A DNA stretch of 64,000 bases from Arcuatula senhousia (lineage: Eukaryota > Mollusca > Bivalvia > Mytilida > Mytilidae). The stretch spans positions 33,013,275 through 33,077,274 of the forward strand of contig OZ020308.1 in NCBI GenBank assembly GCA_963971305.1. Reading direction: 5' to 3'. Both the position numbers and the translations under genes were made by a program. Below the pieces are notes generated by a model. It was not told the DNA's origin. It saw nothing but the letters and a program-made list of their open reading frames with translations, and ran no database searches. Below, piece after piece: positions 31,111 to 43,973 of the stretch (position 1 is the first letter of the stretch; each line of letters begins with the position of its first letter).

Positions 31111-34080
31111 GACATACTTAGTCAACAACCTTTTGCATTTTTTCAAATATTGATTATTCATGATCAACTCTTGGTAAAATATTCATCAAAAGTATCCTTG
31201 TCACCTCAGGGGTAAACTGGGGAGCCTTCAGGGATTGCCAAGGCAGGGGGTCATGGACCATTGGCACATCAAAATGAAAATTGCATCCTTTCATCTAAAT
31301 AATTTATATACATTTTGTAGAGTGTTAAGAAATGGTCCAGTGATTGAAATTTTGAATTTCCATGAAAAAAGTGGTAAATGACCCTTTGCTAAAAACTCCT
31401 TCCTAATGCCTGGCTTATTTCTTCCTGTTTCCTGAATAATTAACACTGACTGTCAGGACTGTTGACATTTGCCTTCTGGGAAGGCTATCGTACAATTTTG
31501 AGTATCTAATTAAGAATCAAATTTTTTAGTCTCAGCCTTAGTATGTCAAATGATGCCATTCCAAGTGAGAATATACTTTTAATTTGTCATTATGTTTTTA
31601 GTTATTTATATATATTTTTTTGAATTTGAATGTGTTGTTATGTACATTGCCATTTATACTCATCTTTTAAGTTCAATTTGAAGCTTTTAGGTTCAGAATT
31701 TTATACAATAGGGATGTGTTTTTTATGTAAATTGGTTTTTGGTGTGCACTCATTATATTTTATATTTTTTGTCACTATTAATTAATTAGTACAAATGAAC
31801 CTACATGTATGTAGCGAATAACTACTAGTTACATGTATTTAATGAAATGTTGTTTATATTTGTCAATGGGACATGTTGGCAATGAGTAAGCTTTAATATT
31901 TTACTTTGATTGGGCAAACCATGATGATCCTTTATTTTTATTGGTCGTGAATTGATTACATAAATTGTCCTTTTTTTCAGTTTTCGGTTTGTTCTAATTG
32001 TTATTTATGTCCTTCAAAATGTTTTTCAAATGTAGACCTGTCAATTCTATGTTTATTCCTGATCACAGTCATGTAAGAATTGTTGGCCCAATTCATCGAT
32101 GGGTGTGGAATAATTTTCGTAAGTTTTCTCAGCAACAATATTAAAAACGAAAGAATATGGAATAAATACTTATCACATCCTATTTATATGTTTATATTTG
32201 GATATGCAGCATCAGCAAGGAATTCATATGGTGGGATTCAATTTCAGGTCTGTTGCCCACCTATGTCCTGTTTAATGAAACCTGGTCTGTTCTGAACTTG
32301 AAGTTGTTCTGTTGTCATAATATTTATATCTTGAAGAAAGTTTGCACCCCTCCTTATTATGATATGAACAAATATGCCAAGGAAATAGGGTGCTCTGTTA
32401 AGTTTGAAGGAAGATACACATATATGAAGGTCAGGAAATTTCTGTTTTTATACCTCCACTTATCCAAATTTAGAATGTGATGTGCTTTACAACATACATG
32501 TAGGGGAAATTAGAAATGAAAGTCCCATATTAAAAATAAAGATGGAATGACAATTGTAGATATGGTGCTTAGAGCAATAATTTTGTCTTTTTAAGATGGT
32601 TTGCCAAACATTTTCATCCATTTGTCGTATGCCATTACATGTACTAGGAAAAAATATATTACATAATTCTATGCTGTCTCAAATTGTGACATTCCTATAT
32701 CTCATAAATGTATCATAGTTATATGGACAAAGAATTGGATCTATATAAACTTTCATATCATTTAAATACTGTACAGCAGTGATTTTTCATGAGGTACTCT
32801 GATTCTTACTATATTTAGGAGGTTGTCAAAAGGGTAAAAGTAAAAACTCGCTTAAATCGAATTAAGCATACATTTCCTTTATTAAATTAAGAGAACACGA
32901 AAATGAATATCTGTTTAAATTTGATACTTGACTTTTGGTTTACAAATCAAGAAGATTGGCCTCTTCAAAATTTGCCCACTAGACAGTGCTCTATAACAAT
33001 TTTTAAACGATTTCACAGATTAGGGAATTTTGCTAGCATTTCCATTCCCGAACCAATCATGAAAATAATTTTGTTTCTGTAGACTTGAGAGCTGTGACTT
33101 CACAGCAAAGTTTTTTATACCCACCACACATAGTGGTGAGGTATTATTACTTAGATGTTTTATGTATATGACCATAATGATAGTGTTCACAACTGTGCAT
33201 TAATTCAAGGTTAAGTGTAATAAAATTATTTATTTATAATGTAGCATTTTACATGTAATATTTTCTTTTTAAAGTATTTTTGTAGAAGTTGGAAATAAAT
33301 GGAGGTTTATGAATGAATGAATTGGAAATTGTGAAATGGATGTTTGTATGAACTGAAGCACAAATTATAATGGGTGCACATGTGTTGCATGTGAAATACA
33401 CAAGGGGACATTTACATATGATTCATTCAAATATTTTGAAAATACTGGTAACATTGAAGGCTTTTGGCTGTATTCCATTGTTGTCAACCTCAGAAAATGG
33501 TTTAAAGGTTGCACAGCATACAGTTTTGGTGTTCAGAAAATTAAAGAAAATGTTTTAAAAATCTGTTTTTCATTTCATTAAAGATAAACAGTAAAGAAAT
33601 AAGCTGTAATTTGATACTTAAGTTCAGGTTTTTCTCACTTTTGTAAAAGTGTGTGTGTTTACATTTGTAGTGGATGGATGATAGGTACATGCATATGTGT
33701 ATTTGTGTATAAGAGATTTATCATATGTTTTTATGTGTAGTTATATGATATTATTAATGAGATGAAGAGAAAAGGTGACATTAAAACAGAAGAAAAACTA
33801 TTCTTGTTTATTCATAGATGGAAATCCCCAAAGAAGGATAAATGCAATCCCAACCAAAATAAAGAAATTAACCAGATCAAATTCTAGAATAAGGAGGTGC
33901 ACATCTACATTTTGTTACAAAGATTGTGTGATAGTTTCATGGAAATCCATTGAGAAGTTTAGGAGGAGTTGGGAATAAGAGATGCATGGGTACCTAAAAA
34001 AAACGTTTAAAATTCAGAACTGAACAAAATTCCAAAGATCACCCTTCTGGTTAAATGGAATTTATAAAATACTGTGATGT
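31111..34080. other. AT-rich intergenic stretch with few repeats
   Basis: No exon is supported. It contains one core-repeat fragment (32180-32290: GATATGCAGCATCAGCAAGG), one element end (33111-33150) and, at about 33815-33985, a repeat relic (GATGGAAATCCCCAAAG ... TTTCATGGAAATCCATTGAG). Otherwise nothing recognisable. Confidence 0.5.
33111..33150 (+). mobile_element. Solo end of a hairpin-ended element
   Basis: TTTTTTATACCCACCAC-ACATA-GTGGTGAGGTATTATTAC carries a 6-bp stem hairpin. The inverse of the same end occurs at 51185-51227 (CGCCAC-TTTGT-GTGGCG followed by GGGTATAAAAAA-like sequence). No body remains here. Confidence 0.55.
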
Positions 34081-35110
34081 GATTTAAATGTGCACAAGAC
34101 AAATATCCAACGAGTTCTCATTACTAAAGTAAAAAGCAAGTTTATTTTCAGTCAGGTCAAGCAAAATTAATGGATGTTTGCACATTGGTATCAATGCAAA
34201 ATAAAAGGATATGTACATGTAAATAACAGAAATTTGGTATGATAATCATTTGGAGATTTAAAGGACAATGGTCAAGGTCAAAGGTTTCGCAAAGAAAAAA
34301 CAATGATGAAAAATGGTTTCAAGGGCATCACCTATGGTGATTTATTATCATAAATGTTACACAACAAAATGTTATCAGGTAAATAAAAGATAGATATAGA
34401 TGTTTGAGGTCAAAGTTCAAGGTCAAACAAAAAACAACCATATAAAACAACTAATCTGAAATCAATGAGTCATGAAATTAGGTTTAAACAATATTCTCCT
34501 CTGGTGCTCCAAAAAGGGTAAGTAGTTACAGCTTTGTACAATACATCTGTAGCATTGTGACACACTTAAAACATGTAAATGTGTCTCTCAAGATAATAAC
34601 AGCCTGGCTCTGCATGTATTTGTTTTAGCCCTTCTATGAAAGCAGGGTGGTAAAGAGTTGCCCCTTGTCTTTCATTCTGTACAGATTGGTTTCAAGAGCA
34701 TTACTTTTGAAAGCCATAATAAAATGTCAAGAAACTTATACATTATAAGGCTTATGAAGTAAAGGGAGAAGTCTGTTGATTTTAGGTCAATAGTTCAAAG
34801 GTCAAGGTCACACATTTGATAGAGTGAAATTCGTTTCTGAAGCATAACTTGATTGCCTAGATAAAATGTAATGAAACTTGCAAATAGTAAGGAAAAAGTC
34901 TATTTATTTCCAGGTCAAAGTCGCAAGATTTCAAAAATATAATTTTACAGATCAACTCTAGAAATCCTGGATAGAATTTCATGAAACATACACACATTAT
35001 GAGTTCGGGGAGAAGTTTATTTACTTGTGGGTTAAAAGTTGATAGGTCACAAGTTTTGCAAGGCAGAGGACCTCCAATCATTTTCTTGTTAAAAACCTTT
35101 TTGTGTACTA
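34080..35110 (+). repeat. Degenerate repeats built around AGGTCAAAGGTCAAGGTCA
   Basis: Blocks with TAATGAAACTTGCAAATAGT-like, AGGGAGAAGTCTGTTGATTT and AGGTCAATAGTTCAAAGGTC recur about every 110-130 bases (about 34270, 34390, 34700, 34860, 34980). Probably an old tandem-core element. Non-coding. Confidence 0.5.
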
Positions 35111-35139
35111 CATTTCATTGAGATCCAACTTACAGTTGC

Positions 35140-35345
35140 TGACACATTGGCCAATCACCTCTCTTGTGGTGTTCGAGTCCTGCTTGTAATTTACAAAGCA
35201 TAATCAGGTTTCTCAGTTACCTACTCAAGGTTGGTGGTTTCCTCCAGGTACTCGGGTTTCCTCCACCAGTAAAATTGATCGCCCTATATGGCCCAGGTGT
35301 GTTGAAAGGGTGTTTAACCCCAACACAGACAATACAGAATGACAA
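35140..35345 (+). mobile_element. tRNA-type SINE with mollusc-like core
   Basis: A B-box-like GGTGTTCGAGTCC (35168-35180) is followed by GGTTTCCTCCAGGTACTCGG, GTTTCCTCCACCAGTAAAAT and TATGGCCCAGGTGTGTTGAA...GGTGTTTAACCCCAACAC. That core is characteristic of widespread mollusc SINEs. It generates overlapping 61-residue frames on both strands. Confidence 0.65.
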
Positions 35346-37055
35346 ATAAGCTTAATGACTAGGGTAAATCTTAGATGGGAGGGAGTCAGAAACTTTTCAT
35401 TTGCTGCCAAAAAAAATTGTTTCTTAGTTAAAGAAACAACATATCTTTCACAATTTTTTTTGGTAAACTATTTGATTTGCTTAAAAGGGACACCCACTTT
35501 CGCAAACTGCTAGCTGGAGAGGGTTTCACTGACACTCAATTCTTGTGGCAATCCTCAAAAATGTATATAGTGTCCATGTCTGTTGGTTTATCCATCCAAC
35601 ATCATGTTTACCTTAAGGTTGAAGTCATTTTTCCATGAAGGAAGTTACTAGTTTATCACCATGAAACTATACATATGCATCATAATAATTGAGATCCTAA
35701 CCCTATAATCATATATGGTATTACTCCTTTTGATAAGACGAAGCATTTGGTAACATAGCGGTTCTGAGAGGATTCCATAGGAGTCATGATTGAGAAACTT
35801 TGCTAGGTAGAATTAGTTACAGTTACTTGTTGGTAACAAGCTTGATATGGGCATGACGTATTATGGGATACATTTTTGGATCCATCTTACATTTACTTCC
35901 TGTTTTCTGTACACATGGCATAGTTGTGAAAGGCGTGTATCTCTAGTGAGCATTATGGCTCACAGATTTTTTGTGTTTCTATGAACAAAGAATGAATCTT
36001 GAAACTTTGTAAGCATAAGAATTAGAATAATGAGCAAATGAAAATGGGTAAAAGTCAGAGTTGCTGGATTTTGCTAGACAAGTAGTAGGTAAGCAATAGA
36101 CCTGAAATATAATCCAACAATACAGACCCTTTTGCTGATGCTGTGTACATACCAAATATCAAAAGGATATGCTAAGTAGTTATGGAAATTTTCTGCAAGT
36201 GACCATTAATATCTAAAATCAACGAAGTTGGGTACAGGTAGAACAATTAACACATGCAACAGACCAAAATCAAATCCCACCACATGGGACCTCCTTCTGA
36301 TGCTGCATGCCAAATTTCAAAAGGCTATGATAAGAAATTCAAGTTGCTGAAAAAAACTAATGAAAATTAATGTAAAAAAAATAACCAAATGAGCAAACAA
36401 GAAGTACATGAGCTACATAACTGAAATTTAACCCTGCTAATAGTGGACCTAATGCTGATGGTGCATACCAAATATCAAAAGTCTGTGATTGGTAGTTGCT
36501 GAGGAAATAAATATGTTCCTTGCTGGCCAGTTTGCTCACTGCCAGGCATTCATGAGGAAACTCTTACAAAAATATTTGCCTTTCTTGCCCACTGCCCACC
36601 ATTCACCATTTTATAACCTGGAATTACACTTTGAAAAAGCACCAACAATGTGAACAGATTTTGAGTTCAGGTGATCCATAAGGGTAAGCAGCTATTACCA
36701 GTTACAACCGATCAAAATAAAGATAGTCAAAGCATTTAATACTTTAAGGCAAGTCTAGTTTGTTTGGACCAAAAAAGCAAAAACAAAAATTCTAAAATAT
36801 TGTTTTAATCTTGTAAATAAATACATTAGAGATAGCATAACTGCAGATCCATCCCATAACAAGTTATATAGAATAAATAATTAGTACATGTATAAATAAA
36901 ATATTTTATACATTAAGTTTCTTTATACTTTAACATCTTTTAACTAAAAGTACTTTAAAAACAATAACATATGAAATATTTTGCATAGAAGTTACAAACA
37001 GTCTTGAAATTAATTTGGTTGATTGAAATGACATACAGTTCAATATACATATAAA
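35346..37055 (-). repeat. Diverged core-repeat copies, minus orientation
   Basis: GCTGATGCTGTGTACATACC-AAATATCAAAAGG (about 36133), GATGCTGCATGCCAAATTTC (36300) and GCTGATGGTGCATACCAAAT (36452) are inverse copies of the GATATTTGGTAT...CAGCATCAGC core seen at 12209. About 160-bp spacing suggests an old tandem-core element. The flanks, 35.35-36.0 and 36.6-37.05 kb, show nothing else. Confidence 0.45.
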
Positions 37056-37982
37056 CAAGATTGCTACGCGTAGCCATGTGTCCCCCGCCGCCGCATAAAA
37101 GTTTTGTGGTATGTCAATTCAAGCAAAACATTCTCTGAGAACGATAGAAATAGGTTGTCAAAATATGGGATGATCACCTATTAACAGTACCCTATCAGTG
37201 TGTAAAGTTTCAGCAACATCCATTCAGTAGTATCCGAGGAGTTGCACCCACAAAAATGTTTGATATGACAAAGTCCCATTTTTTGGACCGGAAAATCACA
37301 AATTTGTAAATAATTCGAAAACCGTAAATATCGCTTCAAAAATTTTTTTGTATTATTATAGAGTATCTTTTGCTCTATCAGCCTACAACATTTCAGAACC
37401 CTGTGCACCTAGGTAACCGAGATATTCGATGTCCTATATTTTGACCTTTCTAACCCTGTCTCAATGGAAACGGCGGTCATTATGAAAATTTCAAATATGG
37501 GATGATCATCTACTAACAGTACCCTATCACTGTGTAAAGTTTCAGCAACATCGGTTCAGTAGTGTCCGAGGAGTTGCACCCACAAAAACGTTTGACAAAG
37601 TCCCATTTTTCGGACTGAAAAATCACAAATTCGTAAATAACTCGAAAACCGTAAATATCGCTTCAAATTTTTTTTTCGTATTATTATAGAGTACCTTTTG
37701 CTCTATCAGCCTACAAAAATTCAGAACCCTGTGCACCTAGGTAACTGAGATATTGAATGTCCTATATTTTGACCTTTCTTCCCTGTTTCCATGGAAACGG
37801 CGGCCATTTTGAAAATTTCAAATATGGGATGATCATCTACTAATTGTACCCTATCACTGTGTAAAGTTTCAGCAACATTGGTTCAGTAGTGTCCGAGGAG
37901 TTGCACCCACAAAAAACGTGACGGACGGACAGACGGAGACCATTACTAAGTCCCTCCGACGCGTTGCGGCGGGGGACAATAA
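37056..37982. mobile_element. Tandem-core TIR element, 330-bp units
   Basis: A hairpin GCTACGCGTAGC (37063-37074) is followed by a 12-bp inverted end GTCCCCCGCCGC (37080-37091), with its exact inverse GCGGCGGGGGAC at 37966-37977. The interior holds two and a half units of about 330 bp, each with GGGATGATCACCTATTAACA-like, GTGTAAAGTTTCAGCAACAT and CCGAGGAGTTGCACCCACAA. A GACGGACGGACAGACGGAG run sits next to the right end (37921-37939). No protein coding. Confidence 0.82.
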
Positions 37983-38012
37983 AGGGGCAAAAAAAGTCTC
38001 AAAGATGAGTTA

Positions 38013-38412
38013 AAGGATTTTTGCTGGTCAGTTTGAAAAAAAAAATCAAGGTTTCTAAATTTATATACTTGATGATTAGACCATAGGTAAAGGTACAAAA
38101 TAAGCTTGAAAAATTCATAGGTTGCTGAACTTGTTTTTGAGAAAATAAGGGTTCAAAATTTTGCGGAAAAAGGCTTTCTCTGGCTTTTTCATAGGATTAG
38201 TATTAGGCTTGCTTTAGTGTAAAAATCTATGAAAGAAAACAAGAAATTCATAAAACTTTGTAAATTAGCTCTTAATGGCCCAGAAAACCTTATTATGAAA
38301 AGAAATATGGGGGTTGCTGGGCAAAAAATTTTTCCCTATTTAAATGGTAAAGTCTAGAGGATTCCGAAATCTGACCGAGATCTCAAAAAATTGACCAGCA
38401 GTCATCCCTAAT
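38013..38412. mobile_element. Possible 400-bp foldback element
   Basis: GGATTTTTGCTGGTCAGTTT at the left is the imperfect inverse of AAATTGACCAGCAGTCATCC at the right. The interior is AT-rich with no frame. Limits approximate. Confidence 0.5.
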
Positions 38413-40184
38413 AAGATATTAAAACCAGAGGTAAAACATTTCATGAAAACATATGCAAATAGACTAGATGGTTAATGAACTAAAATATGTAAAATATTGC
38501 AAAAAAGGTTATACATTGTATACAAATTTATATAAACTAATTATATATAAGGCAAGTTATGAGAGACAAATAATTTTTGAAAAAATATTTAATATTTGGA
38601 AATAAAAAGATCAGTAGTACCTTGGGGAGATCAGATTCTTAAATAAGGAATTACATTTTAGTCTCTTAGATTTTCCATAGCAAAAATAAAAAGAAAGTTG
38701 GAGTGATACTTGAGACAAAATACCTTAAAAATATACACAAAATGAGGTATCAAATTTCATTAGCAACAAAACTGATCTAACTGCTGGGAGTTAGTCCATG
38801 GGTGCTTTTTTTTATCCGTTAACAGTTCAGATAACAAATTCAGATCTTAAACAGTTCAAAATGAAACAATAACATATTACAAATCACATAAAAGATAATA
38901 AATAGTGGAATATATTCATAAATAACACAAAATCCAAAGTATACACAACCATGAAAATTTAAGAGAATCTTTTAACAATACAAGTAAACATAATAACATA
39001 GTTAAAAATCAAAAGAAAGAAATTCAGTTTGGAATTTCAGATCGCATAATTCCATAAATGCTCCCAAGACAAATTGATAAAACCCAATAATAATAATGGT
39101 TTTCTTTTTCTCTGACAGCACAAAGGTTATAAGATTCATTTTACTTTTCAAAAGTAATCCTAACAAATGTAATGTTATATTTAAAAGATTCACATCTTGT
39201 CCCTAACACTTAAAATGCAACCATCAACAAAGTTGGGCAGACATATTATTTATGCAAAAATAGCTCTCTGTGGTTTCATTATTATTTGTGGTGTATCAAT
39301 TTTCATGGTTTTCGTGGTTGGCTTTGATCCACAAAATTTGATTCTCCACAAATAGGAAATTCAACATTATTAGTATGCTGCAGACTTCAGAACCATGAAC
39401 ATTAAGAATCCATGAACTGATCATGATCCTTTTTCATCAAGCCAAGAAAATTGGTAACCACGAAAATAAAAATCCACAGTATTGAAAAACTGACTCTATG
39501 CAATGACATTGTAAAATCTTTAAAAAAATTAACAATACATACTAAGGGCTTTTCCATAAAAACATAGATCATACCCAAGGAAGGCACAGTATTTTACAAC
39601 CAACACCCCATAGAAGTTATTTAAAATTTCTATTGAAATCTAGTGTTGCAATAAGCAATTTGTCAGCCTGGCACAGAAGCAATTTCTCTTGCCTTCCTTG
39701 AGGTAGAGGTATGTTTAACTGGAATAACCCTAATCACAAATAATATCAAAATCTTTTGACTAGAAACAGATATACAATATCACATTTGTAAATTGCACAT
39801 AAATAATTTGTTCCTTATACATGTATATTTGGTCCCTGACTAAAATTGTCTTATTGTATATATACTGAGACATAAAAAACAAAAACAAAATTAATTTCAT
39901 TTGAAATTATCCAGGCCAGGTCTTCAGAATTATCTCCCTTTAACAAGCCAGTAAATAAAGCTTTTTTATAGACAAAAAGTCTGCTAAATTTCAAGAGACA
40001 GCAAAATTCAAACAAGGGGTTTTTAAGAATTAACTACCCCTGCTAACCATCCCTCCTGACAGAATTTGTAATCACCTTTTCTCAATAAATCTAAGAAATA
40101 AGGTGAACTACTTTGGTTTTTCTGTTTAAATATTTTTTTGTGTATTTAAAAAAAAATAAAAGAATAATGAATTGCTAGATATTT
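38413..40184. other. AT-rich sequence containing one MITE
   Basis: A MITE at 39267-39482 has inverted ends: CTGTGGTTTCATTATTATTT...CAATTTTCATGG on the left and, on the minus strand, CTGTGGATTTTTATTTTCGT...CAATTTTCTTGG on the right. This is a widespread bivalve type. The rest has no recognised gene or repeat. Confidence 0.55.
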
Positions 40185-41690
40185 AACAAGAGGCTCCCAG
40201 GAGCCTGAATCGCTCACCTGATTTCTTATGCCAAAGTTTGAATAAATTTCACAAACTTTCAACTATACAAAGTTGCAAATAATCCCTTCAGTGGTTTCAG
40301 AGAAGATTTTTGGAAATCAGTTTAAATTAATAGAAAAAAAAACAGTTAAAGGGCAATAACTACTATAAGGACCTTTTGATGCTAAACAAGAAAAGTTGCT
40401 TCAGATTTTCTCTATCTCTTATACTTTTTGAGTTATAACCCAAAAACAATGGTCTGATCCCCCCTGTTCTATTTTTAGCAATGGCGGCCATGTTGGTTGG
40501 TTGACGTGTATATAATTCACAAACTTGGTAGAGGACATCCTAAAGATCAATTGTACCAAGTTTCAAAGCAATCCCTTCAGTGGTTTTAGAGAAGAAGATT
40601 TTTGAAAATCAGTTAAAATTAATGGAAAAAAACAGTTAAAGGGAAATAACTCTTAAATGGCTGATCTCACCATTTTGACCCTGAAATCATTTTTGTAGAT
40701 CTCAATGAGCTGAACAATTCTGCAATGCTAACTTTTCCTCTAGCTCTAACGGTGTTCAAGATATTGTCCAAAAACTGCAAAAATTGTCAATTTTGACGAT
40801 TAAAGGGCAATAACTCCTATAAGGAGTCGTTTCACAACTTCGACTCAATGGAGAGATTTGTAGAGCTTTTGATGCTGAACAAGGAAGGTTGCTTCGGATT
40901 TTCTTTATCTTTTATACTTTTTGAGTTATAAGCCAAAAACAATGGTCTGACCCCCCTGTTCTATTTTTAGCAACGGCGGCCATGTTGGTTGGTCGACGTG
41001 TATATAATTCACAAACTTGGTAGAGGACATCCTAAAGATCATGTATACCAAGTATCAATGCAATCCCTTCAGTGGTTTCAGAGTAGAAGATTTTTAAAAA
41101 TCAGTTAAAATTAATGGAAAAAACAGTTAAAGGGGAATAACTCTTAAACGGCTGATCTGACAATTTTAACCCTGAAATCATTTTTGTAGATCTCAATGAG
41201 CTAAACAATTCTGCAATACTAACTTTTCCTCTAGCTCTAATGGTTTTCAAGATATAGTCCAAAAACTGCAAAAATGGTCAATTTTGATGATTAAAGGGCA
41301 ATAACTCCTATAAGGAGTCGTTTCACAACTTCGACTCAATGGAGAGATTCGTAGAGCTTTTGATGCTGAACAAGGAAGGTTGCTTCGGATTTTCTCTATC
41401 TCTTATACTTTTTGAGTTATAAGTCAAAAACAATGGTCTGACCCCCCTGTTCTATTTTTAGCAACGGCGGCCATGTTGGTTGGTCGACATGTATATAATT
41501 CACAAACTTGGTAGAGGACATCCTAAAGATCATGTATACCAAGTATCAATGCAATCCCTTCAGTGGTTTCCGAGAAGAAGATCTTTGAAGAAAAGTTAAC
41601 GGAAGAAGGACGGACGGACGGACGGACGGACGACGGACGCTTAACGATGACAATAGCTCACATGACCCTTCGGGTCAGGTGAGCTAAAAA
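40185..41690 (-). mobile_element. Tandem-core element B, copy 2 (490-bp units, inverted)
   Basis: Same structure as 24411-25907 but on the minus strand. The palindrome end AGGCTCCCAGGAGCCT is at the left (from about 40190) and the GAA-loop hairpin at 41655-41685, with arms AGCTCACATGACCC and GGGTCAGGTGAGCT. The GGAC run (41610-41638) adjoins the hairpin. Three units; the one nearest the palindrome end is shortened. Confidence 0.88.
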
Positions 41691-42964
41691 TAAAAGTAGA
41701 CAAATAGCATACATCAATTTAAAAAAGACCAAAAAAATCATTAGAGCAACAATCCAATTGTTGTCATTTAAGAGGGATAAAAGTTGTGGATGTAAAATAT
41801 AAACATAAACGACTAGCTTTATAAATACCCTGTATACAGTATAAATATGAATAGAATACAAAAAGTACCCAAATGACATAACATAATATAATAATCCATA
41901 TGACAAAAAAATGACCAATAATGAGATGTACAAATTGATATATAACAACATGCAAATGGTAAATTGATATAGAAAGCTATGTTTCTATAAAAAAATTACT
42001 TTTTCCAACATTTTTTATCCGAAGAAAACAGGTCAAAGACAGAAATGGTCAGATTTCTTTAAACAGGAAACGGTGGAGACAGACTTGATACTTGAAATAA
42101 TATCCCACCATAAGGATGGTGCATACCACATTTTACTATTAGGAGGCTGTGATAAGTACCATAAAGCAGGTTATTTTTGCGGTGGTTCAATTTTTGCTTA
42201 TTTTCTTAGGTCGATGAAAATCACAAAAAAATAAATCCAGTGAAAACTTTGAAACGCAAATTATCATATTCAAACATATTCATAAACCATGAATATAAAA
42301 CCTGCAACCATTTTTCACATACCTTATGATAAAAAAAACCATGAAAATTTCCACCACAAAAGTAACCCAATAAATGGTAGTTGCTGAAAAGCTTAAATGA
42401 AAATGTTTTGTCTGTCCACTCATCCCCTGACATCCACCATTTTATAACCCAATTTTTTACTTCATGAGATCTGGCCAATAATGATTATCAATATGTAAAT
42501 ATTCAATTTAAAAAAAAGATTACAATAATGGCTATAACATTACAGGAACATAAAAATAGATTGTGATTTCAATAAATAAATTAATATTGCACTATACAAC
42601 AGGTTTTCTAAAAGTTATCTCCCTTCACCAAAGATTCTTTAATTGCATTGTTCATAAGCCCTCCATATGAAAATTAAATCATTTTAATAAATATGGAAAT
42701 TTTCTTCATCAAATAATTTAATTTTTCATCACAATTCATTTAATTATAATGAATATAAATTTTACGTTTTAAAGATATCAAAATTTGGCAGTATTTAATG
42801 TACATGTATAGTATTTAAAAATGCAATAAATAACTTTAACAAACATTAATTGGAAGACAATGATTTATAATGACAAAAACAATAACATTTCAAAAATAAA
42901 TAACAACGATTTCAGATCTATGATCTCTAACTGGCCAAAATGACTTGAACCAATAAGATTCAAT
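41691..42964 (-). other. Probable 3' UTR and downstream flank of the minus-strand gene
   Basis: AT-rich sequence directly downstream of the stop codon at 42965-42967. A foldback-type fragment is at about 42163-42370 (TTATTTTTGCGGTGGTTCAA ... CACCACAAAAGTAACCC). The polyadenylation site cannot be assigned. Confidence 0.35.
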
Positions 42965-43135
42965 TTAACAAAATTCTTCAGTTTGATTGACCAATGAATT
43001 ATCATCAAAGTCAGCATCCACTTGTTCCAGTATCCATGGTGATTCTTCAATAACAACAGATATGAGTCTGTCCAGGTAGAATTTTTGCCGACTCGCCTCT
43101 TTGACAATCTCCTTCAATGAGTCTGTAACTTGTTC
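42965..43135 (-). CDS. Terminal exon of a minus-strand gene, Rab11-FIP-like C-terminus
   Basis: On the minus strand an acceptor TTTTTTACTTTCAG precedes a frame of 56 residues ending at TAA. The sequence begins EQVTDSLKEIVKEASRQKF, continues YLDRLISVVIEESPWILEQ and ends in an acidic tail NQTEEFC. The YLDRLI...IEESPxIL portion resembles the C-terminal Rab11-binding motif of Rab11-FIP proteins (YID-N/R-LL...ME-x-x-PxIL), a helix that dimerises and binds Rab11 on recycling endosomes; in those proteins too the motif lies near the C-terminus. The gene's other exons must lie at higher coordinates, some perhaps outside the window; none was identified with confidence. That it is coding is well supported; the family is moderately so. 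Confidence 0.7.
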   Translation of the reverse strand, partial: EQVTDSLKEIVKEASRQKFYLDRLISVVIEESPWILEQVDADFDDNSLVNQTEEFC

Positions 43136-43239
43136 CTGAAAGTAAAAAAGAATTTTAAAAGTATTTCAAAAGGATCTACAATTCTACAAAGTACAAATTT
43201 GTTAAACTAGGTCAAATACATTTTACAATGGCCAAAGTA

Positions 43240-43575
43240 CATAATCCTAGTTTAACTCTCCCGATAACTAATGCCAAGATTCTCCTTTGACAGGTTGTTG
43301 TACTGAAAAGACCACTTCAATACCTGAATTGTGTCTAACAACTGTGTTGTGTATTGTGCTACTGTATACCGGACCCTATGATAGCAATGGAAGAGGTTTG
43401 GCACCATATAACCTTGTTTATCCCTCCATTTCTTTTGAAATGACTGTAAAAAATCAGGACCATTGTGATGTTCATTTTTTTTCAGTAAGTCTACCTTGTC
43501 TTGTCTTTCCTCTTTGACATTTGAGATGGATCCTCCAGTCTTGGTAGTTTTGTTATCACGTTTATGCAATGTTCA
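43240..43575. repeat. Possible repeat relic, open on both strands
   Basis: A 105-residue minus frame and a 76-residue plus frame overlap here. The plus strand (ACTGTGTTGTGTATTGTGCT, CCTCTTTGACATTTGAGATG) looks like a decayed dispersed repeat. No splice sites or family match. Confidence 0.3.
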
Positions 43576-43973
43576 ATCCTTGTCATATGATTTTTTCGTA
43601 TAATTTTTTCAGGTCATTAGTTTTTATACAGTCAAGGAAAAATCATATGTCCTTACCAACAAATAACAATGGTTGCTGCAAAAATTGAACATATAGCTTT
43701 GGTTTATAGTGTAAACAAACAATATTAAAACCTTAAAGTGCTCAACTGTCTTGAAACATAAATGACATCCACTTTAACAAGAACAAATCTTAAATTTTGA
43801 ATCTTGGTATTATGTTCTAACTTGCAGCATGCCGGAATATAAAGCAATGTCATGATTTTATTCCTGTACATAACAATTCTTCTACATATCATGAAGTTTT
43901 AAGTGCTTAGAATTAAGATCCTTGCAAAGGAAAAGTTGAGTCAAACATACAAGAATAAATGGTTAAGTAGCAA

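Noticed and set aside
43252..43569. 105-residue minus frame just upstream of the Rab11-FIP-like exon
   Set aside because: It lacks a donor compatible with the exon and shows repeat-like sequence on the other strand.
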